From: JAKANT01 sp035502095
Lineage (GTDB): Bacteria; Pseudomonadota; Gammaproteobacteria; Burkholderiales; Burkholderiaceae_F
NCBI GenBank assembly: GCA_035502095.1
Contig: DATJUX010000027.1
Location: forward strand, 1-40,810
DNA length: 40,810 nt
Direction of reading: 5' to 3'
Within the stretch, counting starts at the first letter, position 1. Each line of letters opens with the position of its first letter. The notes under the pieces were generated by a model. It was not told the origin of the DNA, did not search any database, and saw only the letters and a program-made list of their open reading frames with translations. Below, in pieces: positions 33,553 through 40,810 of the stretch. Made by a program: the position numbers and the translations under genes.

Positions 33553-35001
33553 ATGCGGCTGCGAAATGTCTTCCGCGGCACCGTTGCGCCGCTTTCGCTT
33601 GCACTCGTGCTTGCCGGATGTGCCAGCACCAACGGCATCCAGCCTGCCCACACGCTGGCCGAAGCGAGTTCCTATGGCGCCACGACGGGCCAGACGCCGT
33701 GGCCGGCGGCAAATTGGTGGAGCGAATACGGCGACCCCGAGCTCGACCACCTGATCGACGTCGCTCTCGCCGGACAACCGACGCTGAAGACCGTGCAGGC
33801 CCGCCTGCAGCGCGCGCAGGCATCGGTGGCTTCCGCCGACGCGGCGCGTTACCCCCGCGTCGACGGGTCGCTCGACATGACCGACCAGCGCATCAGCGAG
33901 AACGGCATCTTTCCGCCGCCGCTGGCGGGCTCGACGCTGTGGATCAACCAGGCGCAAGTCACGGCGAACTGGGAACTCGACCTGTTCGGCCGCCAGCGCG
34001 CGGCGCTGGATTCCAGCATCGGACAGCTGCGGGCCGCGGAGGCCGACGTCCAGGCTGCACGCGTGCAGCTCGCCAGCAGCGTCGCCACCGCCTATTTCAA
34101 TCTCGCCGGGCTGGTCGAAGCGCGTGACGTGGCACGCCAGTCGCTGGAGCAGCGCGAGCAGGTGCTCGCGATCACGCGGCAGCGCATCTCCGCCGGCCTC
34201 GACACCGTCGTCGACCTGCGCCAGGCCGAAGGGCTGATTGCGCAGTCGCGCGTCGAGATCGAGGCGCTGGGCGAAGCGATCGCCCGCGCGCGCCACGCCC
34301 TCGCCGAGCTGACCGGCCGGAATCCGCAGGCGCTCGACACCTTCGCGCCGACTCTGGCGGCGGCGCGCTCGCACCCGCTGCCGCAAAACCTGCCGGCCGA
34401 CCTGCTCGGCCGGCGCGCCGATCTCGTCGCGCAGCGCTGGCGCGTGGAGTCGGCCCTGCGCGACGTCGACGTCGCGCGCGCCGAGTTCTACCCGAACGTC
34501 AACCTGACCGCGTTCATCGGCCTGTCGAGCATCGGGCTGGACAAGTTCCTCGATGCCGGGTCGCGGATCTACGGTGCCGGTCCCGCCGTGACGCTGCCGA
34601 TCTTCGACGCCGGGCGGCTGCGCGCCAACCTGAGCGCAAGGAGCGCCGACGTCGACGTGGCGGTCGAGAGCTACAACGGTGCGCTGCTGCATGCGTTGCG
34701 CGAGGTCGCCGACGAACTCACCAGCCTGCAATCGCTGGAGCGCCAGCGCCGGGCGCAGGAAGACGCGGTCTTCGCGGCGGACGCCGCGTTTGAACTCGCA
34801 CGCCAGCGCTACCAAGCCGGGCTCGGCAATTTCCTCGTCGTGCTGACCGCGCAGACCAACGTCCTCGCGCAGCGCCGTGGCGCAACAGACCTGAAGGCCC
34901 GCCAGCTCGCCAGCGAAGTCGCGCTCAACCGCGCGCTGGGTGGCGGCTACGAAATCCAAGCCGGCGCGCTGCCCGCGCCGATCAAGTCCGCATCACGCTG
35001 A
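33553..35001 (+). CDS. Outer-membrane efflux lipoprotein (NodT type) of the Emr pump
   Basis: A 482-residue TolC-superfamily channel subunit. The signal peptide ends in lipobox LAGC (Cys23). Two efflux repeats follow, with NWWSEYGDPELDHLIDVALA at the start of the mature part, and PADLLGRRADLVAQRWRVES and YQAGLGNFLVVLTAQTNVLA further on, all typical of NodT proteins. The ATG at 33553 has GGAGG seven bases upstream; a GTG two codons earlier is less likely. It sits between marR and emrA, so this pump carries its own channel rather than sharing TolC. Confidence 0.92.
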   Translation: MRLRNVFRGTVAPLSLALVLAGCASTNGIQPAHTLAEASSYGATTGQTPWPAANWWSEYGDPELDHLIDVALAGQPTLKTVQARLQRAQASVASADAARYPRVDGSLDMTDQRISENGIFPPPLAGSTLWINQAQVTANWELDLFGRQRAALDSSIGQLRAAEADVQAARVQLASSVATAYFNLAGLVEARDVARQSLEQREQVLAITRQRISAGLDTVVDLRQAEGLIAQSRVEIEALGEAIARARHALAELTGRNPQALDTFAPTLAAARSHPLPQNLPADLLGRRADLVAQRWRVESALRDVDVARAEFYPNVNLTAFIGLSSIGLDKFLDAGSRIYGAGPAVTLPIFDAGRLRANLSARSADVDVAVESYNGALLHALREVADELTSLQSLERQRRAQEDAVFAADAAFELARQRYQAGLGNFLVVLTAQTNVLAQRRGATDLKARQLASEVALNRALGGGYEIQAGALPAPIKSASR

Positions 35002-35026
35002 CGTCCAAGCTCGCGAAAGACAAGCC

Positions 35027-36316
35027 ATGAGCGACAACAACCCACCCGCCACCCCCGCTGCCCAGCCGGCCGCTGCCGCCAACGGCAACGGCAAGCGCAC
35101 GCGCGCCCTGCTCGGCGTCACGGCAGTGACCGTCCTGGCCGCGCTCGGCTACGGCACATACTGGTGGATCTACCAGCGCCACTTCGAGTCGACCGACAAC
35201 GCCTACGTGCAGGCGCCGATCGTGCAGATCACGCCGCAGGTGACCGGCACCGTGCTCGCCGTGCTCGCCGACGACACCGACATGGTGCAGGCCGGCCAGG
35301 CGCTGGTCCGGCTGGACCCGAGCGACGCCCGGCTTGCCCTCGACCGCGCCGAATCGCAGCTGGCGCAGACCGTACGCGAGGTGCGCACGCTGTACAGCAA
35401 CAACGAAGCGCTCGCCGCCAACGTCAGGATGCGCGAAGCCGAAGTCGCGCGCGTGGAGGCGGACGTCGCGCGCGCCACCGACGACATGGACCGGCGCAAG
35501 CCGCTGCTCGCCACCGGCGCAGTCGGCGGCGAGGAGATGAAGCACGCCGAAAACACGCTCGCCGCCCTGCAAAGCGCACTCGCCGCCGCACGGTCTTCGC
35601 TGGCCGCAGCGCGGGAGCAGGAGGCGTCGAACCGCGCCCTCACCGAAGGCACCAGCGTCGAGAAGCACCCGAACGTCGAACGCGCCGCCGCGGCGGTTCG
35701 CGAGGCGTATCTCAACCTGCAGCGCGTCGATCTGCCCGCGCCCGTGGCCGGCCAGGTCGCCAAACGCACGGTGCAGGTGGGCCAGCGCGTCGCGCCCGGT
35801 TCGCCGCTGATGACGGTCATTCCGCTCGACCAGGTCTGGGTCGAGGCGAACTTCAAGGAGGTGCAGCTGCGCCAGATGCAGATCGGCCAGCCGGTCAAGC
35901 TGACCGCCGACCTTTACGGCGGCAAGATCGAATACGACGGACGCGTCGTGGGCCTCGGTGCCGGCACGGGTGCGGCGTTCGCGCTCCTGCCCGCGCAGAA
36001 CGCGACCGGCAACTGGATCAAGGTCGTGCAACGGGTGCCGGTGCGGATCGAACTGGATGCGCACGAACTTGCCGAGCATCCGTTGCGCGTCGGCCTGTCG
36101 ATGGAAGCGACGGTGGACATCGCCAAGCAGACGGGTGCGCCCGTGCTGTCGATGACCACGCAGCGCGCGAGCAGCCGCACCGACGTGTTCGACGCGCAGA
36201 ACGACGCCGCCGATCGCCTGGTGCGCGACATCATCGCGAGCAACCTCGGCAGGCCCGTGATGGCGCGTTCGCACGCGGGTGCGAGTGCCAAGGTCGCGGC
36301 AGCCGTAACGCGCTGA
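35027..36316 (+). CDS. emrA: EmrA-type adaptor
   Basis: A 429-residue membrane-fusion protein. A cytoplasmic Pro/Ala/Asn-rich tail of about 25 residues precedes one anchor helix (ALLGVTAVTVLAALGYGTYW). ESTDNAYVQAPIVQITPQV is the signature of the EmrA subfamily. A long coiled coil (about 90-210), the second lipoyl half (PAPVAGQVAKRTVQVGQRVA) and a beta-barrel domain follow. It joins EmrB to the outer-membrane channel. It lies 25 bases after the OMF gene and four bases before emrB. Confidence 0.93.
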   Translation: MSDNNPPATPAAQPAAAANGNGKRTRALLGVTAVTVLAALGYGTYWWIYQRHFESTDNAYVQAPIVQITPQVTGTVLAVLADDTDMVQAGQALVRLDPSDARLALDRAESQLAQTVREVRTLYSNNEALAANVRMREAEVARVEADVARATDDMDRRKPLLATGAVGGEEMKHAENTLAALQSALAAARSSLAAAREQEASNRALTEGTSVEKHPNVERAAAAVREAYLNLQRVDLPAPVAGQVAKRTVQVGQRVAPGSPLMTVIPLDQVWVEANFKEVQLRQMQIGQPVKLTADLYGGKIEYDGRVVGLGAGTGAAFALLPAQNATGNWIKVVQRVPVRIELDAHELAEHPLRVGLSMEATVDIAKQTGAPVLSMTTQRASSRTDVFDAQNDAADRLVRDIIASNLGRPVMARSHAGASAKVAAAVTR

Positions 36317-36320
36317 CGCC

Positions 36321-37943
36321 ATGAGCAGCCCGATGTCCGCCGCGCGCGACGGCGTTCCCGCCGCCGCGCCGCCCGCGCCCGCACGGCCGGCCGGACCCCC
36401 GCGCCCCGCCTTCCCGCCGCTGCAGGGCAGCGCGCGCGTGCTGGGCACGGTGGCGCTGTCGCTGGCGACGTTCATGAACGTGCTCGACACGTCGATCGCG
36501 AACGTGTCGATCCCGGCGATCTCGGGCGACGTGGGCGTCAGCCCTTCGCAGGGCACATGGGTCATCACCTCGTTCGCGGTCGCCAACGCGATCGCGGTGC
36601 CGTTGACGGGGTGGCTCACCCAGCGGTTCGGCCAGGTGCGCCTGTTCACCGCGAGCATCGTGCTGTTCGTGATCGCGTCGTGGCTGTGCGGACTCGCGCC
36701 GAACATCGGATCGCTGATCGTCTTCCGCGTCCTGCAGGGTGCCGTGGCCGGCCCGATGATTCCGCTCTCGCAGACGCTCCTGCTCGCCAGCTACCCGCCG
36801 GCGCTCTCGGGCATGGCGATGGCGTTCTGGGCGATGACGACGCTGGTCGCGCCCGTGACCGGGCCGCTGCTCGGCGGCTGGATCACCGACAACATCTCGT
36901 GGCCGTGGATCTTCTACATCAACATCCCGGTCGGTCTGCTCGCCGCCGCCGTGACCTGGTCGATCTACCACAAGCGCGACCCGGGCCCGCGCAGGGTGCC
37001 GCTGGATTTCGTCGGCCTCGGGCTGCTCGTGCTTTGGGTCGGCTCGATGCAGATCATGATCGACAAGGGCAAGGAGCTGGACTGGTTCAACTCGTCCCAG
37101 ATCGTGATGCTGGCCATCATCGCCGCGGTGGGCCTCGCGTTCTTCCTCGCGTGGGAGCTCACCGACAGGCACCCGATCGTCAACCTGCGCCTGTTCGCGC
37201 GCCGCAACTTCCTGATGGGAACGAGCGCCCTTGCGGTGGCCTACGCGCTCTTCTTCGGCAACGTGGTGCTGCTGCCGCTCTGGCTGCAGCAGTGGATGGG
37301 CTACACCGCGACCTGGGCCGGCATCGTGACCGCGCCGGTCGGCATTCTCGCGATCATCCTGTCACCGTGGGTGGGCAAGAACGTCACGCGCATCGATCCG
37401 CGCAAGCTCGCCACCGTGGCGTTCCTCGGGTTCGCGTTCGTGCTGTGGATGCGTTCCCAGTTCAACGTGCAGGCACCGGTGATGACGATCCTGGTCCCGA
37501 CGATCCTCCAGGGCGTGGCGGTCGCATTCTTCTTCGTCCCGTTGCAGGCGATCATCTTCAGCGGCCTGACACCGGAACAGCTGCCGGCCGCGGCCGGCCT
37601 GTCCAACTTCGCGCGCATCACCGCAGGAGCGGTCGGCACGTCGCTGTTCACGACCTTGTGGGACAACCGCGCTTCGCTGCATCACGCCCACTTGAGCGAG
37701 ATCGTCAACCCGGGCAACTATGCGGCCGGGCAGGCGATCATGCAGCTGGGCGCGCTGGGGCAGACCCCCGACCAGGTGACCGCGACGATCAATCGCCTGG
37801 TCGACCAGCAGGCCTACACGATGGCGGTGACCGACGTGTTCTGGCTCTCCGCGATCCTGTTCCTGGGACTGATCGGATTGGTCTGGCTCACGAAGCCGAA
37901 GATGGCGCCGGGCGCGGCCGCCGCGGGCGGCGGAGCGCACTGA
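36321..37943 (+). CDS. emrB: EmrB-type DHA2 multidrug:H+ antiporter
   Basis: A 540-residue major-facilitator protein with about 14 helices. Motifs include FMNVLDTSIANVSIPAI in helix 1 (DHA2 motif D1), a motif-A loop in GWLTQRFGQVRLF, and WRWIFYINIPVG-like WPWIFYINIPVG after helix 5. The first ~35 residues are a Pro/Ala-rich cytoplasmic extension. It would export hydrophobic drugs or phenolics through EmrA and the lipoprotein channel. It is the last gene of the marR-OMF-emrA-emrB operon and converges on the TonB receptor gene with a 22-base gap holding no clear terminator. Confidence 0.93.
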   Translation: MSSPMSAARDGVPAAAPPAPARPAGPPRPAFPPLQGSARVLGTVALSLATFMNVLDTSIANVSIPAISGDVGVSPSQGTWVITSFAVANAIAVPLTGWLTQRFGQVRLFTASIVLFVIASWLCGLAPNIGSLIVFRVLQGAVAGPMIPLSQTLLLASYPPALSGMAMAFWAMTTLVAPVTGPLLGGWITDNISWPWIFYINIPVGLLAAAVTWSIYHKRDPGPRRVPLDFVGLGLLVLWVGSMQIMIDKGKELDWFNSSQIVMLAIIAAVGLAFFLAWELTDRHPIVNLRLFARRNFLMGTSALAVAYALFFGNVVLLPLWLQQWMGYTATWAGIVTAPVGILAIILSPWVGKNVTRIDPRKLATVAFLGFAFVLWMRSQFNVQAPVMTILVPTILQGVAVAFFFVPLQAIIFSGLTPEQLPAAAGLSNFARITAGAVGTSLFTTLWDNRASLHHAHLSEIVNPGNYAAGQAIMQLGALGQTPDQVTATINRLVDQQAYTMAVTDVFWLSAILFLGLIGLVWLTKPKMAPGAAAAGGGAH

Positions 37944-37965
37944 GGCGGCGCGCTTCGCGTTGTGC

Positions 37966-40233
37966 TCAGTCCCACTCGTAGCGCAATCCGACCCACGCGC
38001 CACGCGGGGCGCCGAGTCCACGGAACGACTCGGCTTGCGCATTCGCAGGATCGAAGCTGCGGTTCGGCCCCGTGAAGACGTTCTCGCCCAGGATGCCGAA
38101 GTTGGCGTATTCGCGATTGAAGAGATTGTTCACGCGCGCGAACAGTTCGAGGTTGCGGGAGGCGCGATACCGGCCGTCGAGGTTGACCACCATGTACCCG
38201 GGCACCTGGCCGCTCACGTCCTGGTTGTTCTCGTCGCCGCGCGAATAGATCGCGCTGTTGACGATCATGTTCGCGCCGACCGACCACGTCTGGCTCGGCT
38301 CGAAGTCGATGCGCAGGCGGAACGTGTGCATCGGAATGCCCGGGATTTGGTTGCCCGGCTGGACCCGGATGTCGCCGTTCGCATCGGCGCTCGAATTCGA
38401 CGGGCTGTTTTCGGTGAACCCCGTGCGGTACGTCGCATCGATCAGGCCGTAGCGGCCGATCAGCTGCAGCGGTCCCCAGCGGTTGGCCGCCGTGAGCTCG
38501 ATCCCCTGGCGGCGCGTGCGGCCGACGTTCTGGAAGAAGCCCGCATTGATGCCGCCGCCGCTGCTCACGAACTGGATGTCGTCGATGAGATCGGTGCGAT
38601 ACACCGCGGCGCTCCAGACCACGTCGCCCTGCCGGCCGCGCGCGCCCGCTTCGACGGTGCGCGCGACGATCATCTTGAGCGGCGGATCGGCGAGGAAACT
38701 GTTGGGCAGCTTGCAGGGTGCCGCCGGGTCGGCGCAGGTGAGCTCGACCGCCGTCGGGGCACGCATGCCTTCGTTGTACGTGGCGTACGCCGTCACGGCG
38801 GTCGTGGGGTTGAAGTTCAGGCCCACGGCGGGATTGAAGCGGCTGAAGCCGTGGTCGCCGTTGAGGCCCGGGGCGGTGCCGCTGCGGTCGCGGATGCTCA
38901 CCTCGGCGTGGTTGAACCGCCCGGAAAGCGTCAACGTCCACTCCGGCGTGAAGGCGAGGCTGTCCATCACGTAGGCGGCGAGGTTGCGCGTGGTCGACCT
39001 GGCACTCGTCAGAGGCTCGAAGTCGCCGATCGGCACGGCGGCACGCAAGGCGTCGAACTGCGCCGGCTGCTCGTCCTGCGTGAAGCCGATGTCCCCGAAG
39101 TCGCCGCTCGCGCCGAACACGAGCTGGTTCCTGGCAGCGCCGAAGTGCTGGCCAAGCGTGAGTTGCATGCCGAGTCCATAGCTCGACTGGTTGATCGAAG
39201 CGCGATCGTTCAGCGCCTGCACGTCGTCGGGCAGGCCGGTCACCGGGTCGATCTCGCCGAAATTGTCGTTGACGTTGCTGCTCACGTTGTCGTTGACGTA
39301 GCGGCGCACGTACGCATTGCCGCCGAGCAGCACGTCCGGTGCGAGCGCGCTGGAGCCCTTGAGCGCCAGCATCGCCACCTCGTTGATGTTCAGGTCGGGA
39401 TACGTGTAGGCCTGCGTACGATCGTCGAAGAAGGAGAGCGGGATCGTCTGCGTGCCTTCGAGGCGGTTGTCGGCCGCGGTCAGGCTCAGCTCGACACTGG
39501 TCTGCTCCGCGTGATAGCCGACCTTGCCGAACAGCTGACGCACGTGACTCGGGTTGTGCTGGGCCCAGCCGGAGTCGTTCGAGACGTTGGCGGTCGTGAA
39601 CCAGTCCATCGGGCCGGACGCGCCGCCGTGATCGAACTGCGCCGTGATGCGCCCGAACGAACCGCCGGAGACCTCGACCGACGTCCCGGGGTTGGTGCTT
39701 CCGCTCTTCGTGATCACCGAAAGCGCACCGCCCAGAGTGTTGAGACCGAACACCGGGTTCGAGCCCGGAATGAGTTGCAGGCCCGCGATCGCCGACTGCG
39801 GCAGGATGTCCCAGTTGACCACGTCGCCGAACGGCTCGTTGATGCGCACGCCGTCCTGGAACACCGAGAGGCCCTGCGGCACGCCGAGCAGCGGCGAGGC
39901 CGTGAAGCCGCGAAAGCTGATGTCGGGCTGGTAAGGATTGCCCTGCGCGGCGTTGACGGTGACGCTGGTCGGATTGTTCTCGAGGAACTCCCCCACGTTG
40001 CCCTGCCGCTGCTTGCCGATCTCGGCGCCGAACACCTGGACGTTGGCCGGCACGTCGCGCAACGGCGTGCCCAGCCCGGGAAGGGGCGTAGTGCCGATGA
40101 CGGTCACCGCGGGCAGTTCCTGCGCAGGCGGGGGCTGAGTGGATTGCGCGCTGGCCGCGGCGCAAAGGGTGTTCAGGGCGGCGAGCACGGCTGCCGCGAG
40201 CGGCTGCGGCGCATGCGGTCGCAATCGATGCAT
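37966..40233 (-). CDS. TonB-dependent outer-membrane receptor
   Basis: A 755-residue TonB-dependent receptor. The signal peptide ends near residue 30 (CAAASAQS). A TonB-box-like AVTVIGT lies at about 43, the plug domain at about 55-175 (RDVPANVQVFGAEIGKQRQG, then FGLNTLGGALSVITKSG), and the 22-strand barrel fills the rest, with RVNNLFNREYANFG near the end. The final residues are GLRYEWD, so an Asp follows the usual terminal aromatic. The ligand cannot be read from sequence; ferric siderophores, other metal complexes and vitamins are possible. No transporter, sigma/anti-sigma pair or riboswitch is beside it. The ATG at 40233 has GAGGAG just upstream; an ATG at 40248 lacks a ribosome site. Confidence 0.92.
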   Translation of the reverse strand: MHRLRPHAPQPLAAAVLAALNTLCAAASAQSTQPPPAQELPAVTVIGTTPLPGLGTPLRDVPANVQVFGAEIGKQRQGNVGEFLENNPTSVTVNAAQGNPYQPDISFRGFTASPLLGVPQGLSVFQDGVRINEPFGDVVNWDILPQSAIAGLQLIPGSNPVFGLNTLGGALSVITKSGSTNPGTSVEVSGGSFGRITAQFDHGGASGPMDWFTTANVSNDSGWAQHNPSHVRQLFGKVGYHAEQTSVELSLTAADNRLEGTQTIPLSFFDDRTQAYTYPDLNINEVAMLALKGSSALAPDVLLGGNAYVRRYVNDNVSSNVNDNFGEIDPVTGLPDDVQALNDRASINQSSYGLGMQLTLGQHFGAARNQLVFGASGDFGDIGFTQDEQPAQFDALRAAVPIGDFEPLTSARSTTRNLAAYVMDSLAFTPEWTLTLSGRFNHAEVSIRDRSGTAPGLNGDHGFSRFNPAVGLNFNPTTAVTAYATYNEGMRAPTAVELTCADPAAPCKLPNSFLADPPLKMIVARTVEAGARGRQGDVVWSAAVYRTDLIDDIQFVSSGGGINAGFFQNVGRTRRQGIELTAANRWGPLQLIGRYGLIDATYRTGFTENSPSNSSADANGDIRVQPGNQIPGIPMHTFRLRIDFEPSQTWSVGANMIVNSAIYSRGDENNQDVSGQVPGYMVVNLDGRYRASRNLELFARVNNLFNREYANFGILGENVFTGPNRSFDPANAQAESFRGLGAPRGAWVGLRYEWD

Positions 40234-40350
40234 GATCTCCTCGGTCATTGTTTGGACGCCGCGCGGTTCTCGTGTGCGCGGTCGGGCCCTGGCGGCGTGG
40301 GCATGTTTGCCTCGAGGCCGCCCCCCGCAAAGGGAAATACTCCTGCCCGA

Positions 40351-40369
40351 ATCGGGAGAAACTCCCGAT
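40351..40369. terminator. Perfect hairpin between the PEBP gene and the TonB receptor gene
   Basis: ATCGGGAG (40351-40358) and CTCCCGAT (40362-40369) form a perfect 8-bp inverted repeat with loop AAA, 31 bases past the PEBP stop and about 120 bases before the receptor start. A short AT-rich run with TATTT follows on the minus strand. It could terminate the PEBP transcript or be an operator for the receptor gene. Confidence 0.4.
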
Positions 40370-40399
40370 CTGCCGCACCGGCGGCCGATGCGCGCCGGC

Positions 40400-40810
40400 C
40401 TAGCGCCGCTTCTGGTAGGTGCCCATCAACTGGGCACTTGCGACGACATGTCCTTTCATCGCCTGTTCGAGCCGGGCCTTGGTAGGGCCCTTCAGCGCGG
40501 GCAACGTCGTATCGAGCGCGTACAGCTTGAAGTAATAGCGGTGGCGGCCGATCGGCGGGCAGGGGCCGCCGTAACCGGTGCGCTTCCAGTCGTTGAGCCC
40601 CTCGCGCGCGCCCTCGGGCAGGTGCTTCGCGCCTTCGGCGATGCCCGGCGCGCCGGGCGCGATGTCGAACAGCACCCAATGCACCCACGTCATCTTCGGT
40701 GCGGCCGGGTCCGGCGCATCGGGATCGTCGACGATCAAGGCCAGGCTTTTTGCGTTCTTCGGCACGTCGCTCCAGGCGAGCGGCGGCGCGAGATCGCGCC
40801 CCTCGCAGGT
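40400..40810 (-). CDS. PEBP/YbhB-YbcL family protein, 5' end outside the window
   Basis: The gene runs off the right edge, so the N-terminus is missing. The visible 136 residues begin TCEGRDLAPPLAWSDVP, matching the TCDGxDxSPPLxW motif of bacterial phosphatidylethanolamine-binding / Raf-kinase-inhibitor-like proteins. LALIVDDPDAPDP, WVHWVLFDI and GYGGPCPPIGRHRYYFKLYA, the ligand-pocket motifs of the family, follow. The cellular role of YbhB/YbcL proteins is unclear. A GTG at 40765 is not the start, because homology continues upstream of it to the edge. It is on the same strand as the TonB receptor gene but separated by a hairpin. Confidence 0.9.
   Translation of the reverse strand, partial: TCEGRDLAPPLAWSDVPKNAKSLALIVDDPDAPDPAAPKMTWVHWVLFDIAPGAPGIAEGAKHLPEGAREGLNDWKRTGYGGPCPPIGRHRYYFKLYALDTTLPALKGPTKARLEQAMKGHVVASAQLMGTYQKRR

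Noticed and set aside
37944..37965. Shared bidirectional terminator between emrB and the TonB receptor gene
   Set aside because: The 22-base gap has no stable inverted repeat or T-run.

Overview
The window is a GC-rich (roughly two-thirds GC by eye), densely packed stretch of Gram-negative chromosome. Gene content and order suggest a betaproteobacterium near the Burkholderiales: a MoxR / DUF58 / TgpA-type transglutaminase / MltB run beside a histone-deacetylase-like gene, NodT-type outer-membrane efflux lipoproteins, an EmrAB pump with its own MarR regulator, and a small FAH-fold hydrolase paired with a zeta-class GST. This is inferred from families only; there is no rRNA marker. No integrase, transposase or CRISPR array is visible.

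Layout. 1-490: tRNA-Arg(CCT), a short gene remnant and a terminator. 491-2170 (-): DUF4382 lipoprotein. 2533-7597 (+): five-gene YbhG/F/S/R-like ABC-2 exporter with the two ATPase halves as separate genes. 7594-12498 (-): MacA-MacB-outer-membrane-factor operon, preceded by a small secreted protein and an orphan HicA-like gene. 13429-14073: gene graveyard with WD40 and possible CBS-domain remnants. 14074-18207 (+): overlapping four-gene cassette of LolD-like ATPase, FtsX-like permease, LolA-like carrier and outer-membrane barrel. 18301-18972 (-): HD-type phosphohydrolase. 19192-21408 (+): ornithine aminotransferase fused to an arginine-dihydrolase/DDAH-like domain, ending in a strong intrinsic terminator. 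21551-22228 (+): unknown membrane protein. 22241-26119 (-): deacetylase, acyl-CoA synthetase, ECHDC3-like crotonase and GNAT operon. 26206-31269 (+): MoxR, DUF58, transglutaminase, MltB. 31300-32659 (-): GST-zeta isomerase and FAH hydrolase, with a decayed iron-permease fragment upstream. 33062-37943 (+): MarR, outer-membrane factor, EmrA, EmrB. 37966-40233 (-): TonB-dependent receptor. 40400-40810 (-): PEBP-family protein cut by the window edge.

How the genes work together. The dominant theme is envelope traffic: three multidrug-type exporters, a separate Lol/Lpt-like trans-envelope cassette, a TonB receptor and cell-wall enzymes. The second theme is amino-acid and acyl metabolism. The fusion enzyme could take arginine (or citrulline) to ornithine and on to glutamate semialdehyde in one polypeptide. 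The deacetylase / AMP-forming ligase / acetyltransferase operon has the parts list of a reversible lysine-acylation switch. These two and the Lol-like cassette are the most interesting items. Starts were chosen from Shine-Dalgarno spacing, signal peptides and overlaps with neighbours; doubtful ones are marked.
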